59,825 nucleotides of DNA from assembly GCA_020250445.1 (NCBI GenBank), contig JADCEF010000063.1, positions 1 to 59,825 of the forward strand, read 5' to 3'. This DNA is from Rhodobacter sp. GTDB taxonomy: Bacteria > Pseudomonadota > Alphaproteobacteria > Rhodobacterales > Rhodobacteraceae. The notes below the pieces were generated by a model. It made no database searches. It was not told the DNA's origin and saw nothing but the letters and a program-made list of their open reading frames with translations. Position 1 is the stretch's first letter, and the number at the start of each line of letters is the position of its first letter. Positions 11,264 through 20,137 of this stretch are shown piece by piece. A program made the position numbers and the translations under genes.

Positions 11264-12406
11264 GTGATCCTGTGCGAGCATGGCCCCGGGGATCGCCCGG
11301 CGGTGTTCGGACGCCCCGAAACCGTGATTACCGCCGAAGCCGCCGCGGATCTGCCCGGGGCTTTCGCGGCCCTTGATGCGGCGCATGCGCGCGGGGCCTG
11401 GATCGCCGGCTATGTCTCCTATGAGGCCGGCCTGGCGCTTGAGCCAAAGCTTGCGGCACTGCTGCCCCCTGACCGGGACGGGCCGCTTCTTGCGATGGGT
11501 CTCTACAGCGGCCCCTCTGCCGCCGCCCCGGTGCTGGAGCGGGCGGCCTCCGAAGCGGCCGAGGCGTGCCTGACCGCCCCCCGGCCCATGCTGGCGCGCA
11601 GCGCCTATGATGCGGCCATGGCAAAGGTTCTGGCCTATATCGCGGCAGGGGACTGCTATCAGGTCAACCTGACCTTTCCGATGGAGGCGCGGCTGGAGGG
11701 CGGCACCGCGCTGGGCCTTTACGGGGCATTGCGCCGCACGGGCGCGGTGGGGCATGGCGCGCTGGTTGACCTTGGCGTCGGGCCCGTGGTCGTCTCGCGG
11801 TCGCCCGAACTGTTCTTCAGGGTCGATGCCGGGGGCCGGATCATGGCGCGACCGATGAAGGGCACCGCGCCGCGCGATCCCGATCCGCAGCGCGATGCCG
11901 AAATTGCCGCGCGCCTGTCGGTCAGTGAAAAGGACCGCGCCGAAAACCTGATGATCGTTGATCTCTTGCGCAACGATATCTCGCGCCTGTCCGAAGTGGG
12001 GTCGGTCAGGGTGCCGCACCTCTACCGGATGGAGACCTACTCGACCGTCCATCAGATGACATCGACCATCATCGGCCAGTTGCGCGGCAGGCCCGGCTTC
12101 GGCGACCTGATGCGGGCGCTGTTTCCCTGCGGATCGGTCACGGGCGCGCCGAAAATCCGCGCCATGCAGATCATCCGAGAGGTAGAGCCAGCCCCGCGCG
12201 GTGTCTATTGCGGCGCGGTGGGGTGGATGGCCCCCGACGGACGGGCTGATTTCAGCGTGGCGATCCGCACGCTGTCGCTGTTCCCCGGCGGGCGCGTGGT
12301 GATGAACGTGGGCGGCGGCGTGGTGACGGATTCGACCGCTGAAGGCGAATGGGAGGAAGCCCTGTGGAAAGCGCGCTTCGTCAAGGCGGCCGTGACCCGT
12401 CGCTGA
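11264..12406 (+). CDS. pabB: Aminodeoxychorismate synthase component I
   Basis: A 380-residue chorismate-utilising enzyme. With a PabA amidotransferase it converts chorismate to 4-amino-4-deoxychorismate for folate. The diagnostic motif is RPMKGTAPR, where the Lys marks PabB rather than anthranilate synthase; ENLMIVDLLRNDISR and FPCGSVTGAPKIRAMQII complete the active site. It is a short type without the long N-terminal domain. GTG 11264 is chosen because GGAAAGGG lies just upstream; the frame is open from 11057 but the extra part shows no family similarity. It overlaps the following pabC-like gene. Confidence 0.9.
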   Translation: MILCEHGPGDRPAVFGRPETVITAEAAADLPGAFAALDAAHARGAWIAGYVSYEAGLALEPKLAALLPPDRDGPLLAMGLYSGPSAAAPVLERAASEAAEACLTAPRPMLARSAYDAAMAKVLAYIAAGDCYQVNLTFPMEARLEGGTALGLYGALRRTGAVGHGALVDLGVGPVVVSRSPELFFRVDAGGRIMARPMKGTAPRDPDPQRDAEIAARLSVSEKDRAENLMIVDLLRNDISRLSEVGSVRVPHLYRMETYSTVHQMTSTIIGQLRGRPGFGDLMRALFPCGSVTGAPKIRAMQIIREVEPAPRGVYCGAVGWMAPDGRADFSVAIRTLSLFPGGRVVMNVGGGVVTDSTAEGEWEEALWKARFVKAAVTRR

Positions 12407-12999
12407 AGCTGATCGAAACGCTGGCCTGGGACGGCACGCAGGCGGTGCGCGCCGCCCGGCATCTGGCGCGCCTGGCGCGGTCGGCGGCGCTGCTGGGATG
12501 GGACTGCGACCCTGCGGCGGCAGAGGCGGCGCTGCTGCAGGGGCGGGCCGGCCCGGCCCGGCTGCGCCTGACGCTGGACCGCGCGGGCCGGATCGAGGTG
12601 ACGGCGAGCGCGATCATTCCCTTTGCGGGCCCCATGCGCCTGGGGCTGGCCGGGGCGCGGCTGGAGGCGGGCGATCCCTGGCTGGGCATGAAGACCACCC
12701 GGCGCGCGGCCTATGACCGGGCAAGGGCCGATTTGCCTGCGGGCCTGGACGAGGTTCTGTTCCTGAATGGCGCGGACGAGGTCTGCGACGGCACCATCAC
12801 CACGGTCTTCTTCGATGCGGGGCAGGGGCTGCGCACGCCGCCCCTGCGCTGCGGCCTGCTGCCCGGTGTGCTGCGCGAAGAGATGCTGGAAACCGGGCAG
12901 GCGCAGGAAGCGGTGCTGCCCGCCGCCGATCTGCCTCGGGTGCGGCTGTGGGTGGGCAATTCGCTGCGCGGGATCGCACCGGCGGTGTGGATGGGGTGA
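12364..12999 (+). CDS. PabC-like aminodeoxychorismate lyase (class IV aminotransferase)
   Basis: A 211-residue fold-type IV PLP protein, expected to convert aminodeoxychorismate to p-aminobenzoate and pyruvate. The PLP lysine is probably in MKTTRRAAYDRA; DEVLFLNGADEVCDGTITTV and CGLLPGVLREEML are the conserved segments. It is short for the family (PabC is about 270) but is a common alphaproteobacterial form next to pabB. GTG 12364 has GGGAGGA seven bases upstream; ATG 12349 is the alternative. Either start lies within the end of pabB, so the two are translationally coupled. Confidence 0.85.
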   Translation: MESALRQGGRDPSLKLIETLAWDGTQAVRAARHLARLARSAALLGWDCDPAAAEAALLQGRAGPARLRLTLDRAGRIEVTASAIIPFAGPMRLGLAGARLEAGDPWLGMKTTRRAAYDRARADLPAGLDEVLFLNGADEVCDGTITTVFFDAGQGLRTPPLRCGLLPGVLREEMLETGQAQEAVLPAADLPRVRLWVGNSLRGIAPAVWMG

Positions 13000-13338
13000 T
13001 CTGCGCGCGGTCGCCCGGCCGACGGCAGGTGCTGCCGCTTTCGCCGGATGCCGAAGGCTTTGCCACAGGTTTGGCGGGCACCCTCCGGCCCGGTTGCGCC
13101 CGGTGCCGGGCGGGGCTGCGGCCAGGCAGGGGGCCAAAGGCGTGCCGTCCGGTCGAATGCCCGCCGCTGCAGGTGCCGCGCGCGCTGCGCGCGCGCCTGC
13201 CGCGTTGGCCCGCCTTTGCAATGACGCGTGCTGCGGGCCGGGTCGCACCGCCCCTGCGGCCCGAGTTCCCTTGACTTCCCCCGATGGGCGCGCTGTATCG
13301 GCGCGGACAAAGACCGCCTTGCGGGCAAGGGGACGATC
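13000..13338. other. Intergenic stretch before aspS
   Basis: About 340 very GC-rich bases with no supported gene. The sequence just before aspS carries GGCAAGGGGACG as ribosome site. I see no T-box or other riboswitch-like element. Confidence 0.4.
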
Positions 13339-15117
13339 ATGCATGCCTATCGCAGCCACACCTGTGCCGACCTGAACACAGCCCATGTGGGCCAGACCGT
13401 GCGTCTTTCGGGCTGGGTCCACCGCGTGCGCGACCATGGCGGCGTGCTGTTTGTCGACCTGCGCGACCATTACGGCATCACCCAGGTGCTGGCCGACAGT
13501 GACAGCCCGGCCTTTGCCGATATCGAAAAGGTCCGCGCCGAATGGGTCGTGCGGATTGACGGGCATGTGAAGGCGCGTGACGCGGCGTTGGTGAACCCCA
13601 AGCTGGCCACGGGCGAGATCGAGGTTTATGCCACCGGCCTGACAGTGCTGGGCGCGGCGGATGACCTGCCCCTGCCGGTCTTCGGCGATCTGGACTACCC
13701 CGAGGAAACCCGGCTCACCTACCGCTTTCTGGACCTACGGCGTGAAAAGCTGCACCGCAACATGATGCTGCGGTCCAACGTGATCCGATCCCTGCGCAAC
13801 CGCATGTGGGCGCAGGGGTTTACCGAATTCCAGACGCCGATCATCACGGCCAGCAGCCCCGAAGGGGCGCGCGATTTCCTGGTGCCTTCGCGCCTGCATC
13901 CGGGCAAGTTCTATGCCCTGCCCCAGGCCCCGCAACAGTTCAAGCAACTGATCATGGTGGCGGGGTTTGACCGCTATTTCCAGATCGCCCCCTGTTTCCG
14001 CGACGAAGACCCCCGCGCAGACCGCTCGCCCACCGATTTCTACCAGCTTGATCTGGAAATGAGCTTTGTTGAGCAGGAAGATGTCTTTGCCGCCGTTCAG
14101 CCGGTGATCCAGGGCATCTTCGAGGAATTCGCGCCGGAAAAGAAGGTGTCTGCGGACTGGCCGCGCATCGCCTATCGCGATGCGCTGCTGTGGTACGGCT
14201 CTGACAAGCCCGACCTGCGCAACCCGATCAGGATGCAGGTGGTGAGCGAGCATTTCCGCGGCTCCGGCTTTGCGATCTTTGCAAAACTGCTGGAAAACGA
14301 CGGTACCGAAGTGCGGGCGATCCCCGCGCCCAATGGCGGTAGCCGCAAGTTCTGCGACCGGATGAACGCCTTTGCCCAGGCGCAGGGGCTGCCGGGGATG
14401 GGGTATATCTTCTGGCGCGAGGCGGAAGACGGATCGGGCATGGAAGCCGCAGGCCCCATTGCCAAGAACATCGGCCCCGAACGCACCGAGGCCATTCGCC
14501 TGCAGCTTGGCCTGGGCCCGGGCGATGCTGCCTTCTTCCTGGGCGGCAAGCCCGAAACCTTCGAGGCCGTCGCAGGCCGGGCGCGCAACGAGATCGGGCG
14601 CGAACTGGGCCTGACCGAAACCGACACCTTCCGCTTTGCCTGGATCGTCGATTTCCCGATGTATGAAAAGACCGATGAGGGGAAGATCGACTTCAGCCAC
14701 AACCCCTTCTCGATGCCCCAGGGGGGCTTGGATGCGCTGATGGGCGATCCGCTGAAGGTTCATGCTTATCAGTACGACCTGGCCTGCAACGGCTATGAAC
14801 TCATCTCCGGCGGCATCCGCAACCACAAGCCGGAGATCATGTTCAAAGCCTTTGAACTGGCCGGATACCCCGCGTCCGAGGTGGAAAAGCGCTTTGGCGG
14901 CATGGTCAAGGCCTTCCGCTATGGCGCGCCCCCCCACGGCGGCTGCGCGGCCGGCATCGACCGCATCGTCATGCTGCTGGCCGACGAGGCCAATATCCGC
15001 GAGGTCATCATGTTCCCGATGAACCAGCGGGCAGAAGACCTGCTGATGGGCGCGCCATCCGAGCCTGCGAACGAGCAATTGCGGGAGCTTCGGCTGCGGG
15101 TGCTGCCGAAGGAGTAG
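13339..15117 (+). CDS. aspS: Aspartyl-tRNA synthetase
   Basis: A 592-residue class II synthetase that charges tRNA-Asp. An N-terminal OB-fold anticodon-binding domain (about 1-110) includes [20 protein letters not shown]. Motif 2 is [20 protein letters not shown] at about 212-231. The bacterial GAD-type insertion follows, and motif 3 is [12 protein letters not shown] near the C-terminus, then [15 protein letters not shown]. Length matches the bacterial enzyme. Whether it also charges tRNA-Asn depends on gatCAB elsewhere. ATG 13339 follows AAGGGGAC. It is monocistronic here. Confidence 0.97.
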   Translation: MHAYRSHTCADLNTAHVGQTVRLSGWVHRVRDHGGVLFVDLRDHYGITQVLADSDSPAFADIEKVRAEWVVRIDGHVKARDAALVNPKLATGEIEVYATGLTVLGAADDLPLPVFGDLDYPEETRLTYRFLDLRREKLHRNMMLRSNVIRSLRNRMWAQGFTEFQTPIITASSPEGARDFLVPSRLHPGKFYALPQAPQQFKQLIMVAGFDRYFQIAPCFRDEDPRADRSPTDFYQLDLEMSFVEQEDVFAAVQPVIQGIFEEFAPEKKVSADWPRIAYRDALLWYGSDKPDLRNPIRMQVVSEHFRGSGFAIFAKLLENDGTEVRAIPAPNGGSRKFCDRMNAFAQAQGLPGMGYIFWREAEDGSGMEAAGPIAKNIGPERTEAIRLQLGLGPGDAAFFLGGKPETFEAVAGRARNEIGRELGLTETDTFRFAWIVDFPMYEKTDEGKIDFSHNPFSMPQGGLDALMGDPLKVHAYQYDLACNGYELISGGIRNHKPEIMFKAFELAGYPASEVEKRFGGMVKAFRYGAPPHGGCAAGIDRIVMLLADEANIREVIMFPMNQRAEDLLMGAPSEPANEQLRELRLRVLPKE

Positions 15118-15214
15118 GCTCCTCAAGTAACTCTGAAAAGAGTTGCGCTCGCACTTCAAGATAGGCAATCTTATCTTGTTGAAGGGCATCGTACCGAGAG
15201 CGGACAAATGTTGG

Positions 15215-15424
15215 TTAAGGGACTACTAGTTGGTCCATCACCGGAAGATCACAGATTTCATCCAGTGTCAGGGTCGGATATCGTGAAAGTCGCTTGTGTT
15301 CCGGTGCAATTTTCCCGGTCCGGTTCTGAAACCGCCACGGTGGGTCTGCAAGAACGCAGGCGAACCTGTCCTGACCCAGAAAATCCTGCAAATCCTGTGC
15401 CGCGCCTGTCTTCATATCCAACAT
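15215..15424 (-). pseudogene. MT-A70-type adenine methyltransferase, 5' fragment
   Basis: Residues from the ATG at 15424 (or 15415) read as the start of an MT-A70 N6-adenine methyltransferase of the phage/plasmid type: FACVLADPPWRFQNRTGKIA contains the catalytic DPPW, followed by EHKRLSRYPTLTLDEICDLP. The similarity ends abruptly at about 15230 and the frame stops a few codons later, so about two thirds of the enzyme is lost. It is adjacent to an IS5-type remnant. Such orphan methyltransferases usually come from phages or conjugative elements. Confidence 0.7.
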
Positions 15425-15629
15425 CCTGCGGCCCCCCCGTCCTTGTCGCAAGGTGAACAATAGATGAACAAAAGTAAAGGAAGATTGAAGGCGTTTCCCC
15501 CTTTGCACCGCCCCTGACCCCGTCATCCGGCACTGTGGAACGTCCGATCAATGCGTGCGGCGCTGCCGGGATGGCTGCGTGACCGCCTTTGCAGCCGGCG
15601 TGGGGGGCTCTTCGCCGGGAATCGCAGTT

Positions 15630-16091
15630 TCAGCCCGCCCCTGGGGCGGTTTCCCGGTTTTCCCGGTAGACCCGCCCTGATGCCATCCGCCTTCTTCCCG
15701 CCGCAAACAGGTTGCCGGGCTTGAACCGGGTGCGGTGCCTTGCGCGGCCTCTGGCCGGCCTGCGGAAGCGGGTCTTCACATGGCCGGACTGACGCCTGAT
15801 GACGCCGAAAGGATGTTCGACCCTGGCGCTGACCATCGCGATGATGCGAGAGTGTGCGGCCTTGCGCGTGGCGGCGATCCTGTCCAACCGCGCTGATCCG
15901 CGCGCCCCGGAAGGCGGTCCGCAGCCCAGGGTCGAAATCGGCGTGATCGGCCCGGTTGCAACCCGCACCCTTGAAGTGATCCGCCAAACGCGCCCCTCGA
16001 TCCCATCAAGCTCTTGGTTCATGCCGACAGCCCGTTCATTTGAAGTGCCTGACGTCAGCACGCTCAGCCGCCCCCAGAAGACGCGTGCCAT
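15630..16091 (-). pseudogene. IS5-family transposase remnant
   Basis: The best part is about 15675-15893 on the minus strand, with VEHPFGVIRRQSGHVKTRFR and then GNLFAAGRRRM. This corresponds to the conserved IS5-type C-terminal segment '[22 protein letters not shown]...NLF-ARR' that carries the last catalytic Glu. Upstream parts of the transposase are scrambled, and no terminal inverted repeats could be identified. It is a dead element. Confidence 0.65.
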
Positions 16092-16569
16092 GACCGTCCC
16101 GCAGCGAGGGGGGGCGTCTGCTGCACCTGCTGAGCGGAAGCACGGTGATCAGGGCCAGGGGTGCGGGCGCGTGGCATGAGGAGGATCAGAAGACACCCCG
16201 GGAGACGGTGTTGCCGACGACGCGCAAGCATGGCAGGGCAAGACGCCCCTCTCAACGGCTTCTCGAACCGGAGGCGGTGCGATGCCTCATCTTCGTTCGC
16301 CCGGTCGCAGGGGTCGATGTGTTCGGTACCGTGCCGAACGGCCATGCCGCACCGGGCAACCTGTCATGAGCCTTGCAGGAAAGGTCCGCCCCTTGCAGGA
16401 CGGGTCTGCCCAAGGACAGGGGTAGTCCGTCCGTCACCCGATCGGTGCGGTCAGGCCAGCACGGGCTGCAGACCGATGAGTCCGGTCATGGCACCGCAGG
16501 TCTGGTGCGCGCCTGCGCGCCGGTTCTGGTCCTGGCCATTGGCCTTTGCCAAAAGCCGGGCTTCTGACG
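16092..16569. other. Scrap region, no gene supported
   Basis: About 480 bases between the IS5 remnant and dhaL. Frames are open in all directions but none is recognisable; it is probably more decayed mobile DNA. Confidence 0.4.
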
Positions 16570-17226
16570 TCAGCGGGTGATGCGGCGACCTATCCCGTCT
16601 GCAAAGGCGGCAAGGATAAGGCAGCATGACGTCGCGCCGGCATCAAGAACACCGCGTGATCTTTCGCCAAGGCGGCTGGAGCGGCCCATCTTCGCCACCA
16701 TGTCAAGGGTGCTGTCGCGACCGGCTTCTGCCGCCGCCTTCATCCGGACCAGGGCCTGCGACCAGCCGTCCCCGTCCGCCAGCGCCGCTTCATAGGTTTC
16801 GACCGCCGGTACTAGGGTATCGAGCAGGGTCTTGTCCCCGACCCTGGCCGATCCGATGGCCTGAACACCTTCCAGCCCGGCGCGGATCATGCGCCCGAAG
16901 GCGGCGGCATCGATTTCGGCGGCACCGTCCAGCGCATCGGCCATATCCGAAAACATCATGCCGTAGAGCGGCCCCATTGACCCGCCGATCTCGGACATCA
17001 GGATGTCCGACAGGGTGCGCATCGCGCTGTCCAGCGTCTCGGACGCCCCGTCGATCCGCTCTTTCGCGCGGCCAAAGCCCTTGGCCATGTTAAAGCCGTG
17101 GTCACCATCGCCGATCTTGCCGTCAAGCTCGCTCAGATAGGCCTTGTTCGCCACGATCACGTCGGCGACCTCGCACAGAATCCCGGCAGCCCCGGCGTTC
17201 TTCAGCGTCGTGATCCCGGCACTCAT
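16570..17226 (-). CDS. dhaL: DhaL-type ATP-binding subunit of a dihydroxyacetone/erythrulose kinase
   Basis: A 218-residue all-helical nucleotide-binding subunit. D35, D40 and D42 in LDGKIGDGDHGFNM bind Mg-ATP or Mg-ADP; GGSMGPLYG and GRSSRLGERSRGVLDAGA complete the DhaL pattern. It pairs with the DhaK subunit encoded just upstream, whose stop overlaps this start by four bases. In PTS-linked systems DhaL is re-phosphorylated by DhaM; no dhaM, EI or HPr gene is nearby. In the present context the substrate may be erythrulose rather than dihydroxyacetone. Last gene of a six-gene minus-strand operon. Confidence 0.9.
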   Translation of the reverse strand: MSAGITTLKNAGAAGILCEVADVIVANKAYLSELDGKIGDGDHGFNMAKGFGRAKERIDGASETLDSAMRTLSDILMSEIGGSMGPLYGMMFSDMADALDGAAEIDAAAFGRMIRAGLEGVQAIGSARVGDKTLLDTLVPAVETYEAALADGDGWSQALVRMKAAAEAGRDSTLDMVAKMGRSSRLGERSRGVLDAGATSCCLILAAFADGIGRRITR

Positions 17227-18218
17227 GACAAGCCCGGCACATCAGTTGGCGCATCGAGAAGCGCCTTCAGTTCGGCGTCAAGCGCCATCACGGTCAGCGT
17301 CGCCCCCACCATTTCCAGCGATGTGAAGTAGTTCCCGACAAGCCCGCGATGAATCTTCAGGCCCGCAGCCTCGATCCGGTCTGCCATGCGGTCGTAAAGC
17401 ACGTAAAGTTCGTTGACCGGCGTAGCCCCAAGACCGGATACCAGCACCGCCACCTCGGTTCCGGCCGGCAGTGCGTGGTCGGCCAGCACCAGCGCCACCA
17501 TGTCATCGGCCACCGCAGTGGCGGATGTCAGCGGTTCCACCCGCGTCCCGGGTTCGCCGTGGTGGCCGATGCCAACCTCCATCGTACCGGCCTTGATCTC
17601 GAAGTTCGGCTTGCCTGCGGCGGGCAGGGTGCAAGGCCCAAGGCCGACACCGACCGAGCGGCAGTTGTCGATCGCCCTTTGCGCCGTGGCGATCACCTCG
17701 TCCAGGCTTGCCCCTGCGGCGGCCTTGGCACCGCCGATCTTCCACATGAAGATCTCGCCCGCGACCCCCCGGCGTTTCTCGCGCTCTGTCAGGGGGGCCG
17801 AGCAGACATCGTCGTTGGCGACGACCGTGGCGACGGTGATCCCCTGCCTGGCGGCCATGCGGGCAGCCATCTTCACATTCATGTTGTCGCCGGCATAGTT
17901 GCCGTAGAGCACCGCCACCCCTGCGCCGCCATCGGCCGCGCGGATGGCATCGTGAAAGCTTTTCGCCGTCGGCGAGGAAAAAAGTTCCCCGACCGCAACC
18001 GCATCGACCATGGCCCGACCGGTATAGCCGATAAAGGCCGGCTCGTGGCCGGAGCCACCCCCGGTCACGATCCCGACCTTGCCCCTGACGGGCGCCTCGC
18101 GCGCCACGACGACACGCGCGTTGCCGGGGTCCAGGCGCACCCGGTCGGAATGCGCGCGCACAAAGCCGCGCACCGTTTCGTCCACAATGTCGTCCGGGTT
18201 GTTGATGAATCTCTGCAT
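17223..18218 (-). CDS. dhaK: DhaK-type substrate-binding kinase subunit
   Basis: A 331-residue subunit. GGGSGHEP (53-60) and the hemiaminal-forming His at about 220 in EVGIGHHGEPG are the DhaK active-site signatures; the His binds the keto group of the substrate covalently. Asp in YAGDNMN (about 108-114) is the expected base. The partner is DhaL, overlapping downstream. Fused DhaKL proteins of this family act as D- or L-erythrulose kinases in threitol/erythritol pathways of mycobacteria. The dehydrogenase and RpiB isomerase in this locus support such a role, by inference. Confidence 0.9.
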   Translation of the reverse strand: MQRFINNPDDIVDETVRGFVRAHSDRVRLDPGNARVVVAREAPVRGKVGIVTGGGSGHEPAFIGYTGRAMVDAVAVGELFSSPTAKSFHDAIRAADGGAGVAVLYGNYAGDNMNVKMAARMAARQGITVATVVANDDVCSAPLTEREKRRGVAGEIFMWKIGGAKAAAGASLDEVIATAQRAIDNCRSVGVGLGPCTLPAAGKPNFEIKAGTMEVGIGHHGEPGTRVEPLTSATAVADDMVALVLADHALPAGTEVAVLVSGLGATPVNELYVLYDRMADRIEAAGLKIHRGLVGNYFTSLEMVGATLTVMALDAELKALLDAPTDVPGLS

Positions 18219-18236
18219 GTCGTCCCCCTGTGCGAG

Positions 18237-18998
18237 TTATCTGACGGTGAAGCCGCCATCGACAAGAAGGTCGGCACCATTGATCATTCTTGCGCCCGGT
18301 GAGGCAAGGAACACCGCCGCTGCCGCGATTTCCTCGGGTTCGGCAAAGCGCCCCATCGGGATCTGCGCCTTCATCGCGTCGCCCTTGGGGCCTTCCCACG
18401 CCTTCCTGCCCAGTTCCGTCAAGACCACCGTGGGCGAGATCGAATTCACGGTGATGCCGTGGCGGCCCCATTCCAGCGCCAGGGTCTTTGTCAGCCCGAT
18501 CACCCCGAACTTCGACGCGCAATAGGCAACGTGGCCGTCAATGGCGACCGATCCGGCCTGTGAGGCCATGTTGATGATGGCACCGCCACCCGACGCGATC
18601 ATGCGCCGCCCAACCGCCTGCGCCACCAGAAAGCTGCCGGTCAGGTTGATGTCCAGGGTTCTTTGCCATGCCGTCAGGCTGATCTCCCCGGCCGGTGCCA
18701 GATCGACGATACCGGCGGAATTCACCAGAATGTCGATCCGCCCGAAGTCGCGCGCCACTGCGGCAACGGCCGTCTCGACGCTGGCCGGGTCCGCCACGTT
18801 GCAGGCGGCAGACATGGCACCGGGATGCCGCGCGGCTGCGTCGGCGGCGGCCCCGGCGTTCAGGTCAAGCACGGCAACGCGTACGCCCTTGGCCGCAAAT
18901 GCGGCGACGATGGCGGCCCCGATGCCCGATGCACCTCCGGTCACGATGGCGGTCTTTCCGGCAATCGGAAAATCGAAATTCAGCTTTGTCCCGGTCAT
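18237..18998 (-). CDS. Short-chain dehydrogenase, possible threitol/polyol dehydrogenase
   Basis: A 253-residue classical SDR. The cofactor motif is TGGASGIG (about 20-27), followed by an Asp in VAVLDLN that points to NAD; NSAGI and the catalytic YxxxK in AYCASK are present. The layout, with an N-terminal FDFPIAGKTAIVTGG, resembles mycobacterial D-threitol dehydrogenase and galactitol-type dehydrogenases. It lies between the ABC importer genes and dhaKL in one operon, so oxidation of an imported polyol to a ketose before phosphorylation is the likely role. The exact substrate is inference. Confidence 0.87.
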   Translation of the reverse strand: MTGTKLNFDFPIAGKTAIVTGGASGIGAAIVAAFAAKGVRVAVLDLNAGAAADAAARHPGAMSAACNVADPASVETAVAAVARDFGRIDILVNSAGIVDLAPAGEISLTAWQRTLDINLTGSFLVAQAVGRRMIASGGGAIINMASQAGSVAIDGHVAYCASKFGVIGLTKTLALEWGRHGITVNSISPTVVLTELGRKAWEGPKGDAMKAQIPMGRFAEPEEIAAAAVFLASPGARMINGADLLVDGGFTVR

Positions 18999-19055
18999 TG
19001 CCTTGTGTGTTCCTGTTCTTTTTCGGCCACGGCACCTGTGGCCGGTCAGTTTGGC

Positions 19056-19079
19056 GCGGGACGGCCCGGGCCGTCCCGC
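19056..19079 (-). promoter_or_regulatory. Intercistronic stem-loop after the binding-protein gene
   Basis: GCGGGACGGCCC and GGGCCGTCCCGC are exact reverse complements lying back to back (24 bases). It sits between the substrate-binding protein gene and the SDR gene in the same operon. Such stems often stabilise the binding-protein part of the mRNA or reduce read-through, so that more binding protein is made. Confidence 0.6.
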
Positions 19080-19097
19080 TTTGCTGTCACACCCGGA

Positions 19098-20078
19098 TCA
19101 CTTGCGCAGGGCAAGCAGGGCGTCGACGTTTTCTGCCGTGACGGGCGTCCACGGCACGCTGTATTCGGCATCTGTCCCGCCGTTCCAGGGCATGTCGGAA
19201 TAGGTCGTCCAGATGTCTGACATCGGCTCGTAGTCGGGCTTCACCGACTTGATGGCGACATCCAGCGCGCCCTGGGCCTGAGCGCGCGCATCCTGCAGGA
19301 TCGACGCCATGTCCCCGGCCTTCACCGCAAGAAGGGCATCGGTGATCCCGTCGATACCGGCAATCGCGAAATCGGTCACGTTCAGGCCGGCGGCCTTGAT
19401 CGCCTCGATTGCCCCCAGGGCCATCTCGTCATTCTGGCCGATGACGCCGTCGATCGTGTCGGGATGCGCGGTCAGCCAGTTCTCCATCAGGGTCTGCGCC
19501 TCGGCGCGGGACCAGTTCGCGGTCTGCTGTTCGATGACCTTGACGTCGGGGCATTCGGCAAGGGCCTTCATGTTGCCCTCAAGACGGCTGATCTGGGCCG
19601 ACTGACCGATCGGACCTTCGATGATGACGACCTCGCCCTTGCAGCCGATCTTGTCCAGAACGTACTTGGCCTCCATGTAGCCGGACTTGACATCGTCGGA
19701 GCCGACATAGGACTTCAGCTTGTCGCTGTTGACGCGGGTGTTGGAACCGACCACCGGAATTCCTGCGGCTGCGGCGGCATCGACCGCAGCGGCACCGGCC
19801 TCGATGTCGATCGGCACGAAGATGATCGCATCGAAATCCTGCGCAATCATGGTGTCGAACTGCTCTTGCTGGACAAGTGCGTCATAGCGCCCGTCGAAGA
19901 TCGTCAGTTCGACAAGGCCCTCTTTCACGGCCGGGTGGTCTTCCAGTGCCGCCGACCAGATTTGCATGAACTCGGCGTTCAGGCCATAGACGGCGGCCCC
20001 GATCTTCGGCTTGTCCTGAGCCATCGCGGGCATCGTCAGCGCGGTGGTTGCCAGAATGGCAAACAGGGTCTTCTTCAT
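19098..20078 (-). CDS. Sugar ABC transporter, periplasmic binding protein
   Basis: A 326-residue RbsB-type (Peripla_BP_4) protein. The signal peptide is MKKTLFAILATTALTMPAMA, cut before QDKPKIG. The mature part shows alternating sugar-binding lobes with AIIFVPIDIEAGAAAVDAAA and GIPVVGSNTRV. It delivers a pentose-, tetritol- or similar-sized ligand to the permease encoded upstream. Third gene of the minus-strand operon. The RBS is GGAGGAG before ATG. Confidence 0.92.
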   Translation of the reverse strand: MKKTLFAILATTALTMPAMAQDKPKIGAAVYGLNAEFMQIWSAALEDHPAVKEGLVELTIFDGRYDALVQQEQFDTMIAQDFDAIIFVPIDIEAGAAAVDAAAAAGIPVVGSNTRVNSDKLKSYVGSDDVKSGYMEAKYVLDKIGCKGEVVIIEGPIGQSAQISRLEGNMKALAECPDVKVIEQQTANWSRAEAQTLMENWLTAHPDTIDGVIGQNDEMALGAIEAIKAAGLNVTDFAIAGIDGITDALLAVKAGDMASILQDARAQAQGALDVAIKSVKPDYEPMSDIWTTYSDMPWNGGTDAEYSVPWTPVTAENVDALLALRK

Positions 20079-20137
20079 TATGTGCTCCTCCCTTTCATTG
20101 GTTGCACGGGTCGTTGGTTGAACGGGTCACGGCAGGG

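Noticed and set aside
13000-13338. Possible T-box or leader upstream of aspS
   Set aside because: No specifier loop or antiterminator pattern; T-boxes are rare in alphaproteobacteria.
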